Shown here: positions 1 through 8,784 of the stretch, in pieces
Layout: the number at the start of each line of letters is the position of its first letter
Position numbering within the stretch: the stretch's first letter is position 1
Origin: Pontiellaceae bacterium B12227
GTDB taxonomy: Bacteria > Verrucomicrobiota > Kiritimatiellia > Kiritimatiellales > Pontiellaceae
Length of the DNA stretch: 64,000 nt
Assembly (NCBI GenBank): GCA_029432775.1
Contig: JAROAZ010000005.1
Location: 124,001 to 188,000, forward strand
Direction of reading: 5' to 3'
Translations under genes and position numbers: made by a program
The notes under the pieces: generated by a model
What the model saw: the letters and a program-made list of their open reading frames with translations, nothing else
The model's database searches: none
Told to the model about the DNA's origin: nothing

Positions 1-2
1 CT

Positions 3-3000
3 CGCACGGTGGACATGAATGCGGTTGCTGAACTCGATCCCAATACCTCGATCGCTTCCTCCGACGGGCTGGTTACGCAGGACGGCACCCACTTCAACCC
101 GGTGTCGCAGTTGCGACTGGGGCGGCGCTTCGCCGCCACGTTGCAGTCTCTGCCCGAAACCTCCGCGCTGGTGGATAATGACACGTTGGTCTTTTTCGGT
201 GATTCGATCACCGCGGCAGGCACCGATCCCGATGGGTATATCACGCTCTTTGCCGCAGACGTTGCCGCGGCCTATCCCTCTGGCGGTATTCAGGTCATCG
301 GTGCGGGGGTCGGCGGGAACAAGGTGGCTGACTTGATGGCTCGCCTGGATGCGGACGTACTGAGCCATAATCCGTCGATCGTGGTGATTTATATTGGCAT
401 CAACGACGTCTGGCACTGGACCAAGCCGGACCCCGTTACGGGGCTGCCGCGCGAGGGAACCACCGCCGAAAACTATCACGCAGGGCTCCTCGATTTGGTT
501 CAACGGGTGAAAGCAACGGGTGGCCGTGCCGTACTTTGCACACCGACCGTGATCAGTGAGGCGGCCAATCCAGATGACCCCAACTATGTCATGCTCGAAG
601 AGTTTTCGGCAATCTGCCGCACCGTGGCTCAACAAACCGGCTCCCAACTGGTCGACCTCAGAAATATATTTACGGATTACAATCTGCTGAACAATACGGC
701 GGATGCAACGTCGGGCATCCTGACCTCCGATACGGTTCATATGAATGCAACGGGCAATCAATTGATTGCGGACACGTTGGTGGACGCGTTCAGCGTCGCT
801 GCCTCCACGAATCCGGGCATAACCATCACGCAAACCGGAGCGAACAGCGTTGGTGAAAGCTGGGAAACCGGTGCCGATTGGTCCGACGGCAATCCGGCTT
901 CCGCGGGGAACGATTATGTCAACCAGACCAGTGGGTGGACTACTCGCACGCCCGGCGCGACCGGCCCGGTGTTCCCGGGCGTGTCTCTGACGATGACCAA
1001 CGGCGCCATCCTGCGCTGCAAACACAGCGGAACCGCATCAATTTCGGATCTGATCATCAGCGCCGGGAGCCAGCTGGATAACGGCGGGGCGAGTTGTGCC
1101 ATTGACGGCAACCTCGCGCTGGTCGGGTCGGGATCCGTCAACTTCGATTCTCAAATCGAAAGCCGGTTGACCACGATTGAATCGCTGGTAACGGCCGATT
1201 CGACCATCGACACGATTAACATTAATATGACTCAGACCCCATGGACGGCGCCGTCGGATACGGGCGGGTTCGTTCTCAACAATGCCAGCAATGTTTTTTC
1301 CGGAATCTGGAACGTATCGGTCGGTATGCTGAAGGGCGCGGGACTCGGCTCGGCCAGTTTCAACGTCGGGGCGCTGGGCTATCTCGATATTGACGGCACC
1401 TATCTCAATACCAACGCGAACCTGACGATTGAGAGCGGCGGGGTCATGCTGCTCGATGAATTTGTATCGGTGGGTTCCGCAACGATTTGGGGCGCAGCAC
1501 TCGCGCCGGGAATCTATTCTGGTGCTGACCTGAGGGCGCATGCCGGGTATGGCGGCGCGTTCGATTCGGCATCGCTGGATACGGCAACCCTGGCCGTCGG
1601 AGTGGATGCGCAACCTCCGCGTCCACTTGTGACGCAGACCGCCGGACATGGCGCGACCTCTGCGCTGGGTTGGGACACCGCGTCGAGCTGGTCGGACGGG
1701 CTGGCGCCGTCCGCCGACAAAGACTATGTGAATAACTCATCGGGCATGCAGACGCGCTCGCCGCAGTCGTCCAATCCGGTTTTTGCGGGGGCGTCGCTCA
1801 CCCTGACTAATTCAGCTGCGTTTATGGCCAAGCACAGTGGAACGGCGACGGTTGACGATTTCCGGGTCGCGGCCGGTTGTTCGATTGGCATGGTCAGCGG
1901 AACGGCGCTGGATGGTGGTTTGGCGCTGACCGGCAATGGCACAATCTTTTTCAACGCTACGGCGGCGAACCGTAAGCTCACCATTGATTCGTTGATGAAC
2001 GCCGGTTCCGGGATTGAGGCCATCCAGATTTATGTGGGCGGCGATTGGGATGCGAACGCATTCAAAAACACCGGCTTCACGTTTACCGATTCCAACAACC
2101 ACTTTGCCGGCTTGTGGGACGTGCAGGGCGGCTATCTGAAGGGCAGCGGCTTTGGTTCCGGCAGCTTCCGGGTGCACGATGCCGGCTATCTCGATTTTGA
2201 TGCCGACTTTACCGGCTCCGACAGCGACCTGACGATTCTGCCCGGCGGCCTCGTCAAGCTGGACCAGGACGTGACGGTTCAAACGATGACGATTGACGGT
2301 CAGGTGGTCTTCGCCGGAACCTTTAGCGGGAGCCAGTTGAAATCGCTTTATCCTTCCGCATTCGATGCCTCGTCGCTGGATGCCTCTGAGCTGACGGTGT
2401 TGGCTCCGCATCCTGCGGCAACCATCACCTGGACGGGTTCGGATGGCGGACAGTGGGCCAACGCATCCAACTGGGACCTCGCCCGTATGCCGTCCATGCT
2501 TGATGCCATCGTTATTGCGGATGATCACAATATCGATGTGAATACGGATGTGACCCTGAACGGCGGGAGCATGGCTTATGCGTTGACGGCCGGCAGCCAT
2601 ACGCTGTCGTTCATCAACGGCTCCGACTTGCGCCTGGGAAACGGAGCGGATGTGGATTTGGTTTCCGCTCTGTCTTTGTCGGCTGGTTCTGTGCTGAAGC
2701 TGGACGGGAGTGCGAATGGGTTCAGTGCGGATCGGATCGTGGTTGAATCGAATGCCACGGTGTACGTGATTGCTGACCGGCAGGGCATTGCGCCCATCAC
2801 ACTGGATGACCGCCTTGTTCCGCAACCGGGCAGCAAGCTGACGATCGATCTGCGGGAATACGACATTGCCAATGGCGATGAGCTGACGCTCTTCAGCGCG
2901 GCATCCGCTCCGGGTCAGCAATTCGGCGAGGTTGAAATTATTAGCGATCTCAGTGCGGCACTGACCGGAACAAATTCCAATGTCTGGAAAATCTCGATGG

Positions 3001-5207
3001 TTCTGCCGAGCATGATTCCAGTGATGGAGGGTGGAACCGCACCGAACTCGTTTGAAGAAGCCTGGGCCGGTTACGATCCGACGATTGAGCCGATTAATAT
3101 GGAAATTATGCGCGAGTGGACGGAAGGGGACATTACCCTGCGCGCGGTCCGTTATGATATCGGAACCTTCACCACGCCGTACGGCGGGACGCAGGTGTCG
3201 AAGATGGCCGGGTTCTACGGCTTCCCGACCGGCGCAACTAATGCGCCGGCCATTCTCCAGATTCATGGTGGCGGCGGGCGCGCATTGCTCAATGAGGTGC
3301 GTTATGCCGCCAACAACGGCTATGCCTGCCTCTCCCAGAACTGGCTGGGCAAAGACCTCGAAGGAGCTGCGCCGGGCGAGCCGAATACGGAGTGGGGCTC
3401 GGTCGATGCACGCCAGGTTTACCATCAGGCGACCTTCATCACCGTCGAACCGGATACGAAAACCATCGACCGCGTGGCCTCGCCGCGCAACAGCAACTGG
3501 TTTCTGCTCTGTGTGGCCAATCGCCGGGGCCTGACGTTCCTTCAGCAGCAACCCGAAACAGACGGCGTTCGGCTGGGTGTGACCGGATATTCGATGGGCG
3601 GGGAGCAGACCACCTATCTGTCCGGTGTGGATGAGCGGCTGTGGGCTTCCTGTCCGAGCGTGGGCGGCTCCGGCGAATTTACGCAGAGTGAAATTGATGC
3701 CATTGGACTGCCCGGTTTCCATAATAATGATCCGGGGCGGACAGACATGTCGAAGATGGCGGTATGCCGCGCGGCGATGCCGACGATCAATAAGCCGATC
3801 TTATATTATGGTCCGTCCAACGACTTCAATGCGCCGAGCGATAACCTGATGTATAACTATGAACATGTGATTCCGGTCACGACGGATCGGCGCTTCTCAA
3901 TCCCGCCGCACATGAGTCACCAGAATATCCCGGAAAATGAAATCACTGCCATGTTCTGGTTTAACCAGCACATGAAGGGGGATTATACCCTGCCGGATCA
4001 GCCGGTCATCAGTATGGACCTGACCGGTTCGGATGAAGGGCCGGTGGTGACCGTGACCGCCGATACCTCCAAGCCCATCACCAAGGTGGAAATCTTCTAT
4101 ACGATCGATGAGCAACCGCGCACCCGGTTCTGGCGCGCGGTACTGGATGTGACCCAAACCGGTTCCAATGTTTGGAAAGGCACCTGCCGCAACATCGTGC
4201 AGGGCCAGCCACTGCTCGCGTATGCCAATGTGTTCTACGACTATGATCATAACTCCTACACCATTGTGAATCGCGGGGATTCCACGCCGTATACCGGGGA
4301 CTACCTGCTGAGCTCCAACCTCGAGCAGATTCCGGCGCAGGACCTGATTGATGCGGGAACCGCGTTCGTTGCGGACGGCAGCAAGGCGATGCTTTGGGAT
4401 GATTTCACGCGGGACTGGCAGGACTGGCTGCATAAGAGCTGGACCAGCAGCACCGGCTGGCAGGCGTACACGCTGAAACCCAAGGATCCGTTCTACAAAG
4501 GGTTCCCGAATGCGGTGCTGGCGATGGACATTAAGTCCGATACGGCAAAATCGATCCTGATCGGCATCGAGACCAACGGCCGCAAGGATATTGACAGCGG
4601 CAGCGAGGTCACCTATGCCGTGCTGAAGAGCGTAAGCGGTTCCGGAGACTGGGAAACCATTACCATCGATCCGTCGGAGTTCCGGCCGACTGTTAACGGT
4701 GAAGAACCATTCAATGATTTTACGCGCGTATCCTGGCTGTTCCTGAGATCCGGTACGATGACGGTCTATAATCCCGACGGCAGCAGCGAAACGCTTTCAT
4801 CCTCCAGCTGGACGGAGGCCGAACGCCAGTTCGCCAATTTACGCTGGATTGTACCAGCAGCGGACTGGCAGTCGGAGTACAGTCTTTCCAATGATTGGAC
4901 GGAAGACGTTGATGACGACGGTTTGAGTGCGCTGGAAGAATACGCTTTTGACTTCAATCCGCTGACGTACGATAGCCAGAATTTTGCACCGTTTTTCCTC
5001 AATGCATCCGGTGAGCTGGAGGCGCGGTATATGGAGATGCAGGCCGATGTCCTGTATGATGTTGAAAGCACAACAAACCTCGTTGACGGGGTCTGGACGA
5101 ATGGCGCTGTGGCTTTCAGTATCGACGCATCCGGCATGACCATCGGCACGGTTCCGTCGGATCAAGACGAACGCTTTATGCGCCTTAAACTTCAGCTTAT
5201 CCCCTGA
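3..5207 (+). CDS. Multidomain secreted esterase, 5' end missing (SASA end + SGNH hydrolase + beta repeats + alpha/beta hydrolase)
   Basis: The frame is open to the window edge, so the N-terminus lies outside; the GTG at 9 is only the first possible in-window start, and residues are counted from it. Residues 1-48 look like the end of a SASA-type carbohydrate acetylesterase (DGTHF, then LGRRFA). Residues 55-265 are an SGNH/GDSL hydrolase with GDSI (Ser66), GIND (130-133) and DxxH (Asp241, His244). Residues 268-805 hold two copies of a beta-rich repeat, each opening with a TQT..W.T...WSDG pattern, and a third shorter unit follows. Residues about 1010-1330 are an acetyl-xylan-esterase-like alpha/beta hydrolase with nucleophile elbow GYSMGG (Ser1195). 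The tail has an Asp-rich DVDDDGLSALEEYAF segment and a short C-terminal beta module shared in style with other giants here. A role in de-O-acetylating polysaccharide is inferred. Confidence 0.8.
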   Translation, partial: RTVDMNAVAELDPNTSIASSDGLVTQDGTHFNPVSQLRLGRRFAATLQSLPETSALVDNDTLVFFGDSITAAGTDPDGYITLFAADVAAAYPSGGIQVIGAGVGGNKVADLMARLDADVLSHNPSIVVIYIGINDVWHWTKPDPVTGLPREGTTAENYHAGLLDLVQRVKATGGRAVLCTPTVISEAANPDDPNYVMLEEFSAICRTVAQQTGSQLVDLRNIFTDYNLLNNTADATSGILTSDTVHMNATGNQLIADTLVDAFSVAASTNPGITITQTGANSVGESWETGADWSDGNPASAGNDYVNQTSGWTTRTPGATGPVFPGVSLTMTNGAILRCKHSGTASISDLIISAGSQLDNGGASCAIDGNLALVGSGSVNFDSQIESRLTTIESLVTADSTIDTININMTQTPWTAPSDTGGFVLNNASNVFSGIWNVSVGMLKGAGLGSASFNVGALGYLDIDGTYLNTNANLTIESGGVMLLDEFVSVGSATIWGAALAPGIYSGADLRAHAGYGGAFDSASLDTATLAVGVDAQPPRPLVTQTAGHGATSALGWDTASSWSDGLAPSADKDYVNNSSGMQTRSPQSSNPVFAGASLTLTNSAAFMAKHSGTATVDDFRVAAGCSIGMVSGTALDGGLALTGNGTIFFNATAANRKLTIDSLMNAGSGIEAIQIYVGGDWDANAFKNTGFTFTDSNNHFAGLWDVQGGYLKGSGFGSGSFRVHDAGYLDFDADFTGSDSDLTILPGGLVKLDQDVTVQTMTIDGQVVFAGTFSGSQLKSLYPSAFDASSLDASELTVLAPHPAATITWTGSDGGQWANASNWDLARMPSMLDAIVIADDHNIDVNTDVTLNGGSMAYALTAGSHTLSFINGSDLRLGNGADVDLVSALSLSAGSVLKLDGSANGFSADRIVVESNATVYVIADRQGIAPITLDDRLVPQPGSKLTIDLREYDIANGDELTLFSAASAPGQQFGEVEIISDLSAALTGTNSNVWKISMVLPSMIPVMEGGTAPNSFEEAWAGYDPTIEPINMEIMREWTEGDITLRAVRYDIGTFTTPYGGTQVSKMAGFYGFPTGATNAPAILQIHGGGGRALLNEVRYAANNGYACLSQNWLGKDLEGAAPGEPNTEWGSVDARQVYHQATFITVEPDTKTIDRVASPRNSNWFLLCVANRRGLTFLQQQPETDGVRLGVTGYSMGGEQTTYLSGVDERLWASCPSVGGSGEFTQSEIDAIGLPGFHNNDPGRTDMSKMAVCRAAMPTINKPILYYGPSNDFNAPSDNLMYNYEHVIPVTTDRRFSIPPHMSHQNIPENEITAMFWFNQHMKGDYTLPDQPVISMDLTGSDEGPVVTVTADTSKPITKVEIFYTIDEQPRTRFWRAVLDVTQTGSNVWKGTCRNIVQGQPLLAYANVFYDYDHNSYTIVNRGDSTPYTGDYLLSSNLEQIPAQDLIDAGTAFVADGSKAMLWDDFTRDWQDWLHKSWTSSTGWQAYTLKPKDPFYKGFPNAVLAMDIKSDTAKSILIGIETNGRKDIDSGSEVTYAVLKSVSGSGDWETITIDPSEFRPTVNGEEPFNDFTRVSWLFLRSGTMTVYNPDGSSETLSSSSWTEAERQFANLRWIVPAADWQSEYSLSNDWTEDVDDDGLSALEEYAFDFNPLTYDSQNFAPFFLNASGELEARYMEMQADVLYDVESTTNLVDGVWTNGAVAFSIDASGMTIGTVPSDQDERFMRLKLQLIP
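2975..2989. repeat. TTCCA-N5-TGGAA palindrome (intragenic)
   Basis: Perfect 5-bp arms with spacer ATGTC. It sits in the esterase gene and is read as Ser-Asn-Val-Trp-Lys. Confidence 0.8.
4163..4177. repeat. TTCCA-N5-TGGAA palindrome (intragenic)
   Basis: Perfect arms with spacer ATGTT. It lies in the same gene and same codon phase as the copy at 2975, and again encodes SNVWK. Confidence 0.8.
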
Positions 5208-5502
5208 TGCGGCTTCGCAGCAGATTGCCGGATCCCTCCCGAAAAACTGCACGGGAACGCTTTGGTTAATAGGGGCCCAGATGTTTACGCCTGCGAAGAG
5301 CCGGCCTACACAGAAGAGAAGGGTTAGACCCTGCGGATAGGCCCCGCTATTCAGGGTACGGGGCGTATCCTCTATATAGAGGATATGCAGACTTTCATTT
5401 TTGTGGGATCTTATCCATATGGTTTAGAAAAGTGAGTATAAAAACAAACCAAATAGGAGAAGGCAGAAGTCTGTCTGATAACTAAAAGGAGATGAGAGTT
5501 TC
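5208..5502. other. Intergenic region with operator dyad and hairpin
   Basis: No gene is seen here. A 6-bp stem (GCCCCG at 5341-5346 pairing with CGGGGC at 5359-5364, no T tract) is followed directly by a perfect 20-bp palindrome at 5366-5385. An AT-rich stretch from about 5390 to 5460 could hold the promoter of the downstream PEP-CTERM gene. Its ribosome site AAAGGAG ends about 10 nt before the ATG at 5503. Confidence 0.6.
5366..5385. promoter_or_regulatory. Putative operator, 20-bp palindrome (site 1 of 4)
   Basis: TATCCTCTATATAGAGGATA is a perfect palindrome 118 bp upstream of the PEP-CTERM start codon. Related 20-bp sites with TATCC...GGATA ends occur at 6364, 14316 and 20934, each upstream of a gene or operon, and each is followed by a T/G-GC triplet. 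The binding protein is not identifiable from the window. Confidence 0.65.
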
Positions 5503-6282
5503 ATGAAAAAAATAATGCAATGTGCATGTGTACTATTTGCTATTACAGGGGGTGCTCAGGCCGCGCTTTATATCAATGCAGGTGGCTCCCCGACTGCTGG
5601 TGAAGGACCGACTGGAGCCGACGCAAATTATCTCACATATCAAACCGCTCATGAAAACGACAGTTCAGGTGCCCTGCAAACCTATACCGGAACCAGTTTT
5701 GCCGAAGGCGGACTCGGAGGAACCTATAACGTAGGTGTTGCATTTTCCTGGCCTGATGCGACCGGCGTGAATTCCAACAACACGAAACAGGCGTTTGGCC
5801 GTACTAATGATCAGGGCTATCCTGACTTCTACGCGGATTGGGTGGGCATCGATATTCGTGCCACTAGTGGCGGAACGGGAGGCAATGACAGTTTTGTCCT
5901 GAGTTTGACCGGTCTTGAGGCGAATCAGGCTTTCGTGCTCACATCGTATCACTTTGACAGCCAGAATCAGGCGGGCACCTTTACGGTAGACCAGACGCCT
6001 ACGGCTTCGGAAACGGCAACTTCACCCTTTGATTTTCCGAAAAGCGATGGGGTTGATCCCGATGGTGTTGCTGAGCAGACCCCGTGGATTGATAATGCCT
6101 ACAGCTTTGATGTTACCAGCGATGGATCGGGCAATTTGGACATCACCTATACACGAATTTCCGGATCATGGATCGGCATCAACGGCTTTGATTTGGTCGC
6201 CGTTCCGGAACCGGCCACACTCGGTCTGGTTGCGGCATTTGGTGGCGGGGTGCTGTTTATCCGCCGTAGATTTATGATGTAG
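5503..6282 (+). CDS. Small secreted PEP-CTERM protein
   Basis: 259 aa. A signal peptide covers residues 1-20 (cleavage after GGAQA). The central part is Gly/Thr/Ser/Asp-rich, beta-type, and not recognised as a named domain. The C-terminus is a textbook PEP-CTERM sorting signal: PEP at residues 235-237, a hydrophobic stretch (LGLVAAFGGGVLFI) and a basic end (RRRFMM). In known systems exosortase processes this tail, which implies export and surface or matrix attachment; no exosortase lies in the window. The gene stands alone between a 20-bp operator palindrome and a strong terminator, so it is probably monocistronic. Its tail nearly matches that of the much larger protein ending at 46113, in another regulon. 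Confidence 0.85.
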   Translation: MKKIMQCACVLFAITGGAQAALYINAGGSPTAGEGPTGADANYLTYQTAHENDSSGALQTYTGTSFAEGGLGGTYNVGVAFSWPDATGVNSNNTKQAFGRTNDQGYPDFYADWVGIDIRATSGGTGGNDSFVLSLTGLEANQAFVLTSYHFDSQNQAGTFTVDQTPTASETATSPFDFPKSDGVDPDGVAEQTPWIDNAYSFDVTSDGSGNLDITYTRISGSWIGINGFDLVAVPEPATLGLVAAFGGGVLFIRRRFMM

Positions 6283-6306
6283 GTGTTTTATCTCTATCAC
6301 GCCCGG

Positions 6307-6335
6307 GCCCCGGATCAACGTTCGGGGCTTTTTTT
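6307..6335 (+). terminator. Rho-independent terminator
   Basis: The stem GCCCCG/CGGGGC (6307-6312 and 6323-6328) is followed by seven T residues. It lies 25 bp after the PEP-CTERM gene stop codon. Confidence 0.9.
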
Positions 6336-6363
6336 GTAGTATTCACATCAGAGATCCAATCCA

Positions 6364-6383
6364 TGTCCCCCGAATGCAGGATA
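6364..6383. promoter_or_regulatory. Putative operator dyad (site 2 of 4)
   Basis: TGTCCCCCGAATGCAGGATA is an imperfect version of the 20-bp TATCC-N10-GGATA site, followed by GGCG. It lies 94 bp before the GH95-like start at 6477 and just after the preceding terminator. Confidence 0.55.
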
Positions 6384-6476
6384 GGCGTTTTGGTGGATTT
6401 GTGTACTGTTGAAACTTAATCGTGAACCTGTGTGGACTTTAGGCATTTGTGGATAGTTAAGGATGGTATGGGGATA

Positions 6477-8777
6477 ATGAAAAAAATGATGTTGGCGGTG
6501 TTGCTGGGTAGTGCTGTTGCTGGCGCGACCGGGGATGTGGATTGGGCAAAGTTCCTCGCACGGCATGACCTGGTTTGGACGCAGGCTCCGCAGGTATGGC
6601 ACGACGGGCCGTTTCTCGGGAATGGCATGCTCGGCTCGATGCTGCATCAGGTGGATGCACATACCCTGCGGATCAGCCTTGGCCGCGCGGATATGGAGGA
6701 TCACCAGCAGACCGGACAGCCCTTCATTGCGCAGTCCCGTTTGCCAAACGGCTATTTTTTGCTAAAGACGGTTGGGGAAATTACCGGCTTTGAGGGTCGG
6801 CTCGATCTCTACAACGCTGAGATGCGGGTGCAGGTTAATACGGCAGAGGGAACGGTGGATATTACGGGCCTCGTTCACAGCGAGGATATGGTGATCTTTT
6901 ATGAGCTGACTCCGTCCGCCGGGGAAAAGGGATTCGAATTGGACTTTATACCTCTTAAGGCGATGTCACCCGCCAGGTTGCAGGCGGAGCTGGCCGTCAA
7001 GGAACGGGCGGGAAAAGCACCGAAGAGCCGACAGAGCTGGGCGAAGGCGCCCTATACCTATAATCCGGAGCCGGAGCTGACCACGATTGACGGCTGTTCT
7101 GTTTCGCGGCAACCGTTGACGTGCGGCGGTGAAAACGGGACGGCGTGGTTCCTTCATGATGGCGGCATGGGGACGAAGCGGCTCTATGTCTCTATTGAGC
7201 ACAGCTATCCCGAATCCACTGCAACTGCCGATGCGGTTGCGCATTTGAAGGCCATTGAAAACGAGCCGATTGAATCGTTTATTTCCAGACATCGGAAATG
7301 GTGGCACGCCTACTATCCGCAGAGTTTCGTCAGCATCGACGACACGCGGATGGAAAGCTTTTACTGGATCCAGATCTATAAGTTCGGGGCCGGCGCGCGC
7401 AAGGGGCGCGCATTTATGGACACCATGGGGCCGTGGATGGTGGAGAACACCGCCTGGGCTAACGGCTGGTTTAATCTGAACACGCAGCTGTCTTACTGGT
7501 TTCTCTCGACCGCCAATCGGATGGAGGTGGCCGAAAGTCTCTTTGCTAAACTGGATGAAAAGCTGCCGCAACTCGTGGCGAATATGCCGGAACAGTATGG
7601 GGATGACTGCGCGGGTATGTCGACGATTGTGCCGCAGACCTTTATCAGTAAGTTCCCGAATGGACGTCTGGGTTTTACGGGCGAACTGCTGTGGACGTGC
7701 CACGACTACTGGTTGATGCTTGAGCGTACGATGGATGCTGAGCGCACGGTGCAGAAGTTTTTTCCGCTGCTGAAAAAGTCGGTGAATACCTATCTGCATT
7801 TCATGGTGGAAGGCGATGACGGCAAAGTGCATCTCCCGTATACCCGTTCGCCGGAATATGGTGGCGGGGAAGACTGTAACTTTAACCTCGCGCTCTTCCG
7901 CTGGGGGCTGGCGACGCTTGTTCATATCGATGAGCGTTATGATCTCAACGATCCGCTGCTGCCGAAATGGAAGGATGTGCATGCGCGGTTAGTGGACTAT
8001 CCGATCAATGAAAACGGCTACATGGTGGCGAAAGATTTCCCGTTTGAGCAGTCGCACCGTCATTATTCCCATTTGATGATGATCTACCCGCTATGCGAGG
8101 TGAATTGGGATCAACCGGAAAGCCGGGAGCTGATCGCCAAGTCGGTCGACCACTGGATTAATTATCCGGGAAGAGGCAACGCGGGGTATTCCTTCAGCGG
8201 GGCGGCGGCGATGTATGCGCTGATGGGCGACGGTGAAAAGGCCGCGCGGTATCTCGATACGTTTATGCGTATGCAGGAGCTGTTCCCCAAGAGCCCCGGT
8301 AAAATCTGGTGTACCACCATGTATACGGAAACATCCCGCACTCAGCCGGTCACGGAAACGCCACTCTCGCTGTGTGATTCCATGCAGCTGATGCTGCTGC
8401 AGAGTTGGGGCGGTATAATCCGGGTCTTTCCGGCAGTTTCCAAAGATTGGAAAAATATCACCTTCGACGGTCTGCTCGCCGCAGGAGGATTCGAGATCAG
8501 CGCCGGGCGGACCGATGGTGTGACGCAGTTTATCCGTATTGAGAGCAATGCCGGGGAGCCGTGCCTGCTGAAAACCGATATCAGGCTCGAGCGGATTGAA
8601 GGCGTTCCCGAATCGGCCGTGAAGAGCATCGGGGAAGGGCTTTACAGAATTGATTTAAAGAAGGGGCAAACGGTTCATTTGTTTGCCAGTGGGGTTGAGA
8701 AAGCGGCAGTAGAGCCGGTCGAGGCAAAGCCGGAAAACAGCAATACTTTCGGGTTGAAATTCAATGAAAATGGGTAG
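6477..8777 (+). CDS. GH95-related secreted glycoside hydrolase
   Basis: 766 aa from the ATG at 6477, which gives a clear signal peptide (MKKMMLAVLLGSAVAGATG); an ATG 45 nt upstream is in frame but would put 15 unlikely residues before it. Family signs are an N-terminal LGNGMLGSM segment (as in GH95 LGNGxLG), an alpha/alpha-barrel body, a SPEY motif whose Glu460 matches the SPE(N/H) acid region of GH95, and SHRHYSHL followed by YPL. The usual FQxDxNFG segment near the C-terminus is not evident, so this is a divergent relative. Expected reaction: release of alpha-L-fucose or alpha-L-galactose from outer chains. It is first in an operon with a sulfatase, GH29 and a putative hydrolase, behind a TATCC-type operator. 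Confidence 0.75.
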   Translation: MKKMMLAVLLGSAVAGATGDVDWAKFLARHDLVWTQAPQVWHDGPFLGNGMLGSMLHQVDAHTLRISLGRADMEDHQQTGQPFIAQSRLPNGYFLLKTVGEITGFEGRLDLYNAEMRVQVNTAEGTVDITGLVHSEDMVIFYELTPSAGEKGFELDFIPLKAMSPARLQAELAVKERAGKAPKSRQSWAKAPYTYNPEPELTTIDGCSVSRQPLTCGGENGTAWFLHDGGMGTKRLYVSIEHSYPESTATADAVAHLKAIENEPIESFISRHRKWWHAYYPQSFVSIDDTRMESFYWIQIYKFGAGARKGRAFMDTMGPWMVENTAWANGWFNLNTQLSYWFLSTANRMEVAESLFAKLDEKLPQLVANMPEQYGDDCAGMSTIVPQTFISKFPNGRLGFTGELLWTCHDYWLMLERTMDAERTVQKFFPLLKKSVNTYLHFMVEGDDGKVHLPYTRSPEYGGGEDCNFNLALFRWGLATLVHIDERYDLNDPLLPKWKDVHARLVDYPINENGYMVAKDFPFEQSHRHYSHLMMIYPLCEVNWDQPESRELIAKSVDHWINYPGRGNAGYSFSGAAAMYALMGDGEKAARYLDTFMRMQELFPKSPGKIWCTTMYTETSRTQPVTETPLSLCDSMQLMLLQSWGGIIRVFPAVSKDWKNITFDGLLAAGGFEISAGRTDGVTQFIRIESNAGEPCLLKTDIRLERIEGVPESAVKSIGEGLYRIDLKKGQTVHLFASGVEKAAVEPVEAKPENSNTFGLKFNENG
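8438..8452. repeat. TTCCA-N5-TGGAA palindrome (intragenic)
   Basis: Perfect arms with spacer AAGAT, in the 3' part of the GH95-like gene. It reads Ser-Lys-Asp-Trp-Lys. Confidence 0.8.
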
Positions 8778-8784
8778 GTGGTTA

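Noticed and set aside
1812..3722. Long open frame on the minus strand (636 codons) opposite the esterase gene
   Set aside because: It lies fully inside a convincing + strand gene, has no ribosome site or recognisable domain, and its composition (Arg/His/Ile rich) is typical of the complement of GC-rich codons.
6432..6476. Upstream ATG for the GH95-like gene
   Set aside because: It adds 15 residues before an otherwise perfect signal peptide.
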